Below, piece after piece: positions 55,881 to 64,000 of a stretch of DNA of 64,000 nt. A model generated the notes under the pieces. That model was not told where the DNA came from. It saw only the letters and a list, made by a program, of their open reading frames with translations, and made no database searches. Location of the stretch: contig NW_020194512.1 in the NCBI RefSeq assembly GCF_002865645.1, positions 3,141,183 through 3,205,182 on the forward strand. The letters are read 5' to 3'. The position numbers and the translations under genes were made by a program. This DNA is from Hyaloscypha bicolor E. Taxonomy: Eukaryota > Ascomycota > Leotiomycetes > Helotiales > Hyaloscyphaceae. Position 1 is the first letter of the stretch. Each line of letters starts with the position of its first letter.

Positions 55881-56948
55881 ATGCCTCCGAAAGGAAAGGC
55901 AAGGGCGCGAACCTTTAACACAACGACCTCGAACTCGAAACCTTCCTCCACCGCCAGCCTTGAACCTCCAGCCCCATTCAAACGAACCCCCGAAAGTCTC
56001 TCTCCTTTCCTCTCCAAGCTCGACCCAAAGCACATCTACATCACCCACCTCGACCTCAAGCCCGCCGATTTCAAGCGCAAAATTTTCCTCGTCCCAGTTC
56101 TCATGAACCTTACCATCATTGGGCTAATAGTATGGCGTATGCGATCGATCTGGCCCTTCTACCTGAACATACTTTTCACCATGGTAGGAAGACGCAACGA
56201 AATGACAATCGACACGGAGAATACGCCATTCAACGAAGTGGTACAGGAGATTATCAGAAGAGCAGTGGTCTTCATGTTCGATTTGTTTCTGTACGTGTTC
56301 ATATGGCCGTGGCCGAGGGATTTCTTTGCAGGTAGGAAGATTGGGAACCCGGTTACATGGAGGTTCATTGTGGGATTTAGTGATAAGGAGATTATCGTTC
56401 GGAGGAGTAGGAGGTGGGATGAAACTATTGGAAATCCAGTTGAGGAAGGATCTGGTCAGGATGAGATTATGAGTATTATCAAGAAGGCCGTGGACCCGGT
56501 ATGGATGAGTGGGAGGACGGGGTATCTGATGCTGAATAAGGAATGGGATCTCGATTGGAAGGCTATGGTTGCCGCTACGAAACTCGCGGACAAGGGAACT
56601 CTATCGTTCGAGGATTTCAGAACGACCATACTTGTACCCACAGAAGAGTTTGGCTGGGTCGTCCTCGAGGCTGCAAGTGCTGGAGGGAGTGCAAAGGAAG
56701 AGGAAGGCAGAAAGAAGATAGTGGCTTTCAAAGATGAATTGACAGCAATGGGGAAAGAGAATCTCTTCTTCCGATGGATCGAGCTGGTTCAGTTCGAGTC
56801 GTCCCAGCCTGGAGGGTTCGGACCGGAGCAACAAAAGAAAACGATGGCGAAAGCTAAAGAACTGTTCGAGTCCCAAGGAGTGGACTTTGACAAGTTCTGG
56901 GCAAAAATAGGAGGCACGGAAGGTATGCCAGGAATGGACCAGATGTAG
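55881..56948 (+). CDS. Conserved fungal two-TM protein of unknown function
   Basis: A single-exon gene of 355 residues. After a basic, Ser/Thr-rich N-terminus come KLDPKHIYITHLD and two hydrophobic helices (FLVPVLMNLTIIGLIVWRM, about residues 69-87, and AVVFMFDLFLYVFIWPWP, about 129-146). The rest is soluble, with DPVWMSGRTGYLMLNKEWDL and a helical C-terminus ending in EGMPGMDQM. The pattern is conserved in ascomycetes, but I know no function. The short divergent promoter shared with mitochondrial IF-2 hints at, but does not show, a mitochondrial or ER role. Confidence 0.7.
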   Translation: MPPKGKARARTFNTTTSNSKPSSTASLEPPAPFKRTPESLSPFLSKLDPKHIYITHLDLKPADFKRKIFLVPVLMNLTIIGLIVWRMRSIWPFYLNILFTMVGRRNEMTIDTENTPFNEVVQEIIRRAVVFMFDLFLYVFIWPWPRDFFAGRKIGNPVTWRFIVGFSDKEIIVRRSRRWDETIGNPVEEGSGQDEIMSIIKKAVDPVWMSGRTGYLMLNKEWDLDWKAMVAATKLADKGTLSFEDFRTTILVPTEEFGWVVLEAASAGGSAKEEEGRKKIVAFKDELTAMGKENLFFRWIELVQFESSQPGGFGPEQQKKTMAKAKELFESQGVDFDKFWAKIGGTEGMPGMDQM

Positions 56949-57469
56949 AAAATCACAAAGGTTTCCATCGTTGGCAAAAAGATCTTTGAATACCATTGAC
57001 GATGAGTTCAAATTCCTCTATGCCAACCACCCAAACGGCTTCTAGGGAACCGAGGTATGGACGGGAGAATATTTCCGTCCTCTGCTTGCCCTTTGCGAGG
57101 CTACTTCATTGCTCAAACTCTCCCATATTCGAGCGAATATCTCTGGAGCTCTCAATAAATGTGGGTAGACCGTCGCCTGCTACTGTCTCCAAGTTTTGCC
57201 GAAAGTGGGAAAGATAAGTAAAATACCATCACGTTGCCATGTCATCCGATATCAGGAGATATGCTGGAAATACTCGAGACTTTCACTTTACTGGCATCCT
57301 TCACTCACGGCCTCTGGCCTAGGGGCCACGTGAATTTTGATAGCATTCGTCTGCCACCCAGTTGGCTACTTCTCGGGGTCCGGTTGATGGCCCTTTCCGT
57401 CACTTGTTAGCCGGGTTTGGGTCCTGACCAACGAGGTCCAAGAACCCCTTCAAGCTTTGAGGGCGCTGG
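56949..57469. other. Intergenic, no gene seen
   Basis: The spacer between the conserved two-TM gene and the downstream end of the broken caspase gene. Only incidental short frames are present. Confidence 0.4.
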
Positions 57470-58835
57470 TTGCGTCCTCGGGTGAGGTGTCTGCTCGCCG
57501 TGACTCTGACTGAGATCCAGTTCGTTCAACGCCGGAAGTGTGAGACTGCTCAGACGCACTTGGTTGCTCGCCTCAAAAGAGAAATATCTTAAACGCAGCA
57601 AGAGCCTTCCAGCCATTATTAATTGCCTATCGTAGCTCATCTGCGATCACCACCATTAGGTCCACCTCACCGTGCGTAGATGGATTCGAACTGCCTTCCC
57701 GCGTCAGTGTCTTGTATGGACGACCGAGAGGACGCATCTTTTCGATGGCAAATTCGGCGAAGTGGTTGGAAATGGCAAAGTACACTTCTATCAAGGCGGT
57801 TACGGACTGCGAGTCGAAACAAGCGTTTCTCCTCCGCCTCGTACAGGCCTTCTGTCTTGTCCAACTTCTCATTTGGAACTGGATCTAGAGGCTTTGTCTT
57901 CCAGGTCTTGGATTTTGGTACTCACTGTGACCAAGACAAGTTCAGGGAGTTTGCCAGTCACCAAATCAGTGTGTGCCAGTTCCTTCAACATTTTGTATTG
58001 GGTTAAGTGCACGAGGATACGCATGAGCCTGATCACAGTCCGCCACAGATCATTCCCAGGAATTGACAAAGAGTCAGAGACGGAAGTGCCGTGCCCATGA
58101 TGGTTGTGACTTCACCAAGCTCGCCTATAATTGCGAAGCAGTGGGCATCGTCAATGGAGATATCGAATGTGGCAGTGTTATCATCTGTCAGGGTTGCGCC
58201 AGGCCTTGTTGCCATAAATGGCACGCCAAAGTTGTGCGAACCTATCCTACAGCTGGTCCTCCACCTTGAACCAAACGGCGGAGCGCTCCTCTGTAGGTAA
58301 ACTGTAGTACAGCCGGACAACCTTCCACACCCGCCGTCCAGCGGCTGCCGTGTTGCGGATTCTTAAATATCGCTATTGATTTCCGCTCCACTCCAACATC
58401 GCGCGCTCGCACTTGAGCAAGGAATTCAGTCTCTTCAAGCTTAAGGTCGGAATTAACCTGGCAGGGTGGCTTATTGACTCGGAATGCGATCTCCTCCATG
58501 TTGTCGGGTGTATTGATGGTGGGCTGTGACGCATAAATGTTATACCTTCTCAATGCCCCACGTCTACTCGTCACCACGAGTAATAAATCCGTCAGAGTAA
58601 CAACATTCGAGGACTACTTTCACGGCTAATCCCGCGTCGACTATGGCATTTAGAAGAACGGCGATTTCGAGGTTGCGAAGATAACGTCCCCCGTACAATA
58701 CGTCGGTAGGCACCACTGCATGGTCCTCAACGTCTGCAGTGCCACCCCTTGAGTCGTTGGCAGCAATCCTCAAGCTCCAAAACACAGACGTGGCCGAAGC
58801 TCCGTGGCCAGAGAGGAGAGCGTAGATAAAACCTC

Positions 58836-61800
58836 CAGGCTTGGCAATGATACCTGAGGTATCAATACCGTATCAATACCACCCGGTATTAGTCAGTATT
58901 ACAGGGATCAATACTAGATCGATTGGTATTAATACTAAGCGAGCTCTCACCGCCTTTCTACCCCGCCATGCCTCACTCCCCTCCTTCCTTACCTTTTCCC
59001 TCCTCATACGACGATTTTCTCCAAAGTATATCCTTAAAATGTCTTCTTTACTTGAACCAGACGAGTCCCTTATATAATCACTTATAATAGAGTCAGTTAT
59101 ATCTGATCTAGCCTATAGCAAGAAGCGATCCCCTACTTGGGCCCACTGCCGGCAATCCTACTAAAATAAGATTTAGTCCTTTCTTTATTACCTTTACTAT
59201 ATATGAGATGAAATTCCGCTACTATACGGTAGTACAAGCTCAGGAAATATAGTAAAACATATCAAGAAATACTACCCTGAAATTATAATAGAGAAGGCTC
59301 TAAGTAAGACTCAAGAAGTAATAAAGAAATAACTTAAATAGCTATATTACCAAGCTAAGGCTACTAGTAAGGCTAAAGAGTTTAATTTGGAGATCCTTAA
59401 AGCTTCTCTTAATATAATAGTTCTTATAGAAGCTCTGATTTCTCTAATTATTATACGAAATCTCTTATATATTATAATTAAATAGCCAGAGTTTTATATT
59501 TTTTACTAAGTACTAAACCAGGTATATAAAGGCAAGATTACTATCTCTTACTCTGGAATTTCTAATAAGGTTAAGGAGGCTTAGGTAAGATATAAGGATA
59601 TTATACGAAAGGCTATCTAATTAGTACTTTTATAGATATATATTTCTCTCGATATCTGGACCTCTCTAAATTAATACCTTCTCTTAATAATCTATACCTA
59701 TTTTACTTTATATAACTTAAAGAGATAAAAGGCCCTTTTTACTTTTAAGTAAATAGGTAGCTATTCCGGAGAAAACTAGTTTATAGTTCTTCTTCTAGTT
59801 CTTTAGAACTATAGTATTATATAAAAGCTTGGGGCTATTATAGCTAATAATACCTCTTCTAATAATACTCTTTATTAGGCTATTTAATTTTACTAGAAGT
59901 AAAAGTTTAGCTTGAAATAGAATATAGTATAAATACGAATTTGCTATATTAGCTATATTATTAATTTAATAATACAAGCCTTCTTATTTATAGATATAGT
60001 AAAATTAGAAGTATTTAAGTTATATAATAATTAAGAGAAGTAAGAAGAATATATAAATAAGAAGGTAATAAGAGCTAAGTTTAGGCTCTTAGGACTACTT
60101 AGTAAAAAATATAATATTATAGTTTATATTTATAGATTTACTAGTAGAATAATATAATTTATTAAGCTTATAGGAAGGCTAGTTCCTATAAATAATTATA
60201 TGAGGTAAAATAGCTAGTATAAGATATTTAATATTCTCTTACTCTTAAGGTCCTATATTAAGGCCTATTACCAGGCTTATAAAGAGAAGCTTAAGAATAA
60301 TATCTTGAGCTTTAAAAAATAGGAAAGGCTTTATATAATTCGAGACTTTCTTTACCTCTTTATATAAGCTACTCTCTTTACTAAAGGAAACTCTATATCT
60401 ATTAATTATATACTCTTTATAATAGATATATTAATTAAATATATTTAAACCGAAATTATAAGTTATACTTTTTCTTTTTTCTTCTTTTCTCTCTTTCTTT
60501 ACTTTACTAATATATAATATAATAAGTTAAATATAAAAAGAAAAGAGATTAAGAAAGCTAGAACTTCCTTAGCCGGCTTAATATAGTATATACTATTCTT
60601 AATAAGTACTATATTAAGACTAATCTCTCTTCTATTTATATTACTATTTTAATCTTAAATTCTAGTAATTATAAGAGATATATTAAAGTTTATTAGCTAA
60701 AGAAGTAGGTAAAGCCGATTTTAGTAAATATAAAGGTATTCTAAGAGAAGTATAGAGAAGAGGCAGCTATACTCTTATTTTTCTATATATCTTTCTCGTA
60801 TAATAATCTCTTTTAAGATATATTAAAAATAGATCCCTTTAATAAGATTACTTTATCTCTTTATATAATTACTAGGCCAGTAAATAAGAATGAATATAAG
60901 AACTATAACTTATAAAACTCATATAATTCTAGAAAAAGAAGAGCCTTTATATAGTAATATTAAGATATATAGAGGTAATACTAGTCTAGGCTCTTATTTA
61001 TAGCTATTAATATTCTCTCAATTCTACTAATAAGTAATAAGCCAGAGAGAGTCTTTTTAAAAGATTATTATATAGTAGCCTGAAATAGAATATAAATAGA
61101 AGCAGAGATTATTAAGATAAGAGAATATTTAAAGTACTAGAAAAGAAGCAGAATTCTAGATACCTTTTTTAAAACTAGCTAGTTTAAAGAAGGAACTAAT
61201 AAGAATTATATATTTCAAGGCTCTTATATAATTTTAGATTCTTTTAGAAATTTCCTAAATTTCTAAATTTTCCTAAAAAATTTTCTCTAGGCTAATTTTA
61301 ACTATTTAAGAAAGAATTCTTTACCTTTACCCTTTACCTCTTTCCTTTATTAATATTAATACTAATAACCTGATTTCTTATATAATATTAATACCTTATA
61401 TAATATTAAATAATTCTGCTTCTGGTAGTAATTCTTCTGCCTTACCTGCTTCTAGCTTTCTTATATCTACTAACCCAAACCAGTAGTAAGTCTCTTAAGC
61501 TTAGCTATTCATATAACTATTAATCTACTAGACTTATTTCTTTTATTAACCTTATAGGTAATGCCTTTATTCTTGATATAGGCCAAGCTCTTCTTTAAAG
61601 CCAGTAGATAATAGTGGTTATAGGCCAGTAGCTAACTAGATTTATAAGTAATTCTTCTTATATAAGAGGGCTTAAGCTAACTAGATTCAAGTATTATAAT
61701 AACCTCTAGAACCAAGCTCTTGCTCTTTCTGGCCAAAACATTCTTATTAACCCTAATTATATTATAATTAGTCAAGTTATAACTCAGTACCAGTTATATA

Positions 61801-62391
61801 TTAATATAATTCTTATTTAGTATAGAGAAGCTAATATAATAGCCACTTCTTGCCATTCTTATACTCATACAGGCCTTAATAATACCATTTTCCCTGAGTA
61901 CCGCCGGATTATAGGTTAATGGAATAACTGCTATAGTAATTACAAGTGGCCGGACTATACTACTACTTGTATATAGGGAGGGGATACTGAGAGTAAGAGT
62001 AGTAATAGAGATATTAGTACTAGAGGATATAGAAGAGAATATAGAGGAGCTAGCAGTAGTGGTTATAGAAAGGGAGGACGCCTTACTTAATGTAGTACTA
62101 TAAGAAAGACCCCTTATAGAACTGGTAGGGCAGCTGTATTATGTATAATTACTTAATAAGGGGTATTTATAGCCTTACTTGTACTTTATAGAGGCCGTAC
62201 GAGGGTTTATAATCTTTTAGATAGTACCTTTAATATAAATAGTCCTCTCAAAGTATTAAAAACACCAAGAATCTCAAATATACTAGGATTAGCTCGCTTA
62301 GGATTGATACCGGTATTAATAGTATTAATACCTTACGATTCTGGTATTAATCCGGATCAATACCCGAAATTAGGTAATATTGCCAAGCCTG
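58836..62391 (+). mobile_element. hAT transposon with RIP-mutated transposase and second frame
   Basis: The 3556-bp element has imperfect inverted ends starting CAGGCTTGGCAA and is flanked by AAAACCTC on both sides (58828-58835 and 62392-62399). On the plus strand, transposase segments are readable between stops: YISLDIWTSLN at about 59640 and KLGAIIANNTSSNNTL at about 59830. The C-terminal dimerisation block ILSILLISNKPERVF with AEIIKIREYLKYWKRS lies at about 60990-61150. Many codons for Gln and Arg have become stops, as expected from RIP. A second frame near 61925-61975 keeps a zinc-knuckle-like CYSNYKWPDYTTTC, in which Cys and His of a CCHC pattern have turned to Tyr. The element is inactive. 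Confidence 0.85.
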
Positions 62392-62430
62392 AAAACCTCC
62401 CTACTTTTAGGCTGGGCACCCCAGATCTCC

Positions 62431-62522
62431 AGGATCATCCTGCTTTTCAGGGTCATACTTTTTTTAGGGTCATCCTAACTTTTTAGGGTCATCCCGCTTT
62501 TCACGACCACCCTGCTTTCTGA
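62431..62522. repeat. Degenerate 18-19 bp minisatellite in the caspase pseudogene
   Basis: About five tandem units related to AGGGTCATCCTGCTTTTC. On the minus strand a unit would encode lysine/aspartate-rich residues such as RDDPKK. Copies differ in length, which shifts the frame of the broken caspase gene at this place. Confidence 0.6.
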
Positions 62523-62860
62523 CGCTTTCGACCACATCCCGGAGCAACATTACAATGCTTTCATACATGGTTCTAGTCTGGGGAGCGGCGTGGAGCGCCC
62601 TGAGATCATTCTTGGGACGTTTGGGATCTGGTGCGAGCAGCTTCTTGGTATTCTGCGTAAGGACCTTGAGCGTGTTGACAAGGTAATCTTCAACCGCAAG
62701 GACGACGTTTACACCGCCTCGCAAGGCTCCATACGAGATTTATCTTCTTTCTCGGTTGTAGCGTGGTGCTTTATACGGCTGCCCATCACCATAGTAATTA
62801 TGCTGACCAGAACTGCCCACTTGACCGGGCCTGCTTTTGTGGGTTGTCAAGGCTCTTAGG

Positions 62861-63749
62861 ATGAAGAGAGTGTAGAAAACGAGGTGTCAATGTGGTGATA
62901 CTTCAGATTACATTTTCCCAGCTCCCTGGCTACCGGAAATGGATATACCATTCAACTCAAAATCTTTGAAGGGCACCCACCGCTAAGATGCAGACCGCTA
63001 GGGACCCTGGCCAAGAGCCATCAAGGAGTTAATGCAGGAACATGAGCCTAAGTCCTTGACGGCCAATTGAAGGCAAATGCGGAACTGCAGCATTACAGGA
63101 TTAAGCTTGACGATTATTGGAGGAGCTCATTCATACACTGGTGTTAGCGGTGGCCAAGTGTTCTGTGGTAGTGCAATCTTTGCCCGGCCCCTGGCTGGTT
63201 ACATATACAGCACGCTCCCTGCATCAATTTTTGTTAAGAGGCCATTGCGCCTTTGGCCAAGTGTGTTTCGGCTAACGCCAGCCACGGCCTGATTCTTGAA
63301 AGATACAAAACCGATTCCAGTAGTCTCATCCTCGCTGCCTTGCATTTCTGGCTATTTGAGAACGAAACGGATAGCAAGATAAAGCCTTATTAGTAGAAGA
63401 GAAATAATAAGGATTAAAGTATCTAAGAAATAAAAAGAAAGAATAAGAAAGGAAAGGCTAATTTTTCTTTTCTTCTTATTTAATATATCTCTTATAACCA
63501 TTACTTCTTACTTCTTCTATATTTAAAAGAAGTAATTAGTATTTTATAATAAGTCTATCTCTAGAAGCTAAAATTAATAATATATTAAAATTATTTTTAA
63601 GGAATTAGTGAGGAAAATAGAAATCCTTAAATCTTTGTTGAATAAATAATAGTTAGTAACTAAATTGAAGTAAAGAGTATCAAGTAAGAATGCAATTGAT
63701 TTATCTGATTCCTATCAATAATAGATATTTTGAGAAGCTAGGATTGAAA
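62861..63749. other. Unassigned remnant and AT-rich spacer
   Basis: Plus-strand pieces, such as QHYRIKLDDYWRSSFIHW at about 63090 and LILERYKTDSSSLILAALHF at about 63280, look protein-like but lie in different frames with stops between them. I cannot name the gene. From 63370 to 63700 the sequence is AT-rich and empty. Confidence 0.3.
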
Positions 63750-64000
63750 TTATTGCGGACGCAGAGCCCCCATTTCACTCGTCCCCCACCTCTCATGAAT
63801 ATGTTGCCTCAATTTCTTCCCCCAAAATGCAATAGGAATGAGCACGAGCCCAACGACAGCAATCATTGAACCAATCTCGATATTTGTATTGGCGATCCCC
63901 TGCGATGCCACCCAAGGTTGGATCGAAAAGCTGATCCCAAAACTCGCCATGTAGCTCACACCACTAAGGACGACCAATGCCGGTGCTGCCCATCGAGGAA
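63750..64000 (-). CDS. MFS-like transporter, C-terminal part
   Basis: The minus strand from the window edge reads RWAAPALVVLSGVSYM, then a membrane segment with SFGISFSIQPWVASQGIANT, and ends with a last helix, GSMIAVVGLVLIPIAFWGKKL, a basic RQHIHERW and a stop at 63750. This is the usual last one or two helices and short cytosolic tail of fungal major facilitator transporters. The rest of the gene lies outside the window, so the substrate is unknown. Confidence 0.6.
   Translation of the reverse strand, partial: PRWAAPALVVLSGVSYMASFGISFSIQPWVASQGIANTNIEIGSMIAVVGLVLIPIAFWGKKLRQHIHERWGTSEMGALRPQ

Larger units (their letters stand above)
57470..62860 (-). pseudogene. Broken caspase-like gene, split by a hAT transposon
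   Basis: Read from 62860 downward, the pieces match the order of an intact fungal caspase gene. The N-terminal strand PVKWAVLV is at about 62835, and after a frameshift and a stop comes LRGGVNVVLAVEDYLVNTL at about 62710. At 62391 the transposon begins; beyond it the gene resumes at 58835 with GGFIYALLSGHGAS (catalytic His, about 58810). After another frameshift the region with VVPTDVLYGGRYLRNLEIAV and LECCYSDG (where DCCHSG is expected, catalytic Cys, about 58620) follows. C-terminal pieces include YKMLKELAHTDLVTGKL (about 57980), VYFAISNHFAEFAIEKM (about 57770) and LTLPALNELDLSQSH (about 57510), in shifting frames. Several frameshifts and stops make it inactive whether or not the transposon is present. 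Confidence 0.8.

Noticed and set aside
1..64000. CRISPR arrays or bacterial-type operons.
   Set aside because: No regularly spaced repeats with unique spacers exist, and gene structure with introns is clearly eukaryotic.

Overview
The window looks like nuclear DNA of a filamentous ascomycete (Pezizomycotina; possibly Leotiomycetes, but the order cannot be fixed from this sequence). The grounds are short GT-AG introns of about 45-160 nt, Clr5, HET and caspase/CHAT-type genes typical of these fungi, and long AT-rich blocks in which transposon copies differ from their relatives almost only by C-to-T and G-to-A changes, the signature of repeat-induced point mutation (RIP).

Layout. 1-1173: transposase remnant and unassigned sequence. 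1174-4693: a multi-exon gene in which a DUF2235 alpha/beta-hydrolase appears to be fused to a membrane-associated P-loop GTPase. 4.7-7.0 kb: LTR-retroelement debris. 7.1-8.7 kb (-): CorA-like membrane protein. 9.5-11.1 kb: an inverted-repeat MITE, a truncated HET gene and another inverted-repeat element. 11.2-19.7 kb: the most interesting block, with a CHAT protease (+), an unrecognised protein (-) and a caspase-like protease (+). The last two are divergent and their shared upstream region is split by a Mutator-like element with long terminal inverted repeats and a 9-10 bp target duplication. 21.8-23.9 kb: Clr5-domain protein. 24.4-40 kb: gene-free, RIP-degraded block holding an acyl-CoA dehydrogenase fragment, a hAT MITE, a full LTR retrotransposon (260-bp LTRs, GAAGC target duplication) nested in older debris, and diverged repeats.

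40.3-42.1 kb (-): fungal multi-spanning membrane protein. 46.2-57 kb: housekeeping-like, gene-dense segment with a P4-type flippase, a D-2-hydroxyacid dehydrogenase, mitochondrial translation initiation factor IF-2 (-) and, divergent from it, a conserved two-TM protein. 57.5-62.9 kb (-): a second caspase gene, now a pseudogene with frameshifts and stops, interrupted by a RIP-mutated hAT transposon with an 8-bp target duplication. The right edge holds the C-terminus of an MFS-like transporter (-).

Taken together, the accessory half collects gene types linked in fungi to self/non-self recognition and regulated cell death (HET, CHAT, caspase-like, lipase/GTPase, Clr5) in a repeat-rich setting. 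The best candidate for an undescribed system is the CHAT / unknown protein / caspase trio at 11.2-19.7 kb, with the unknown protein as possible substrate or effector. That functional link is inference from gene arrangement only.
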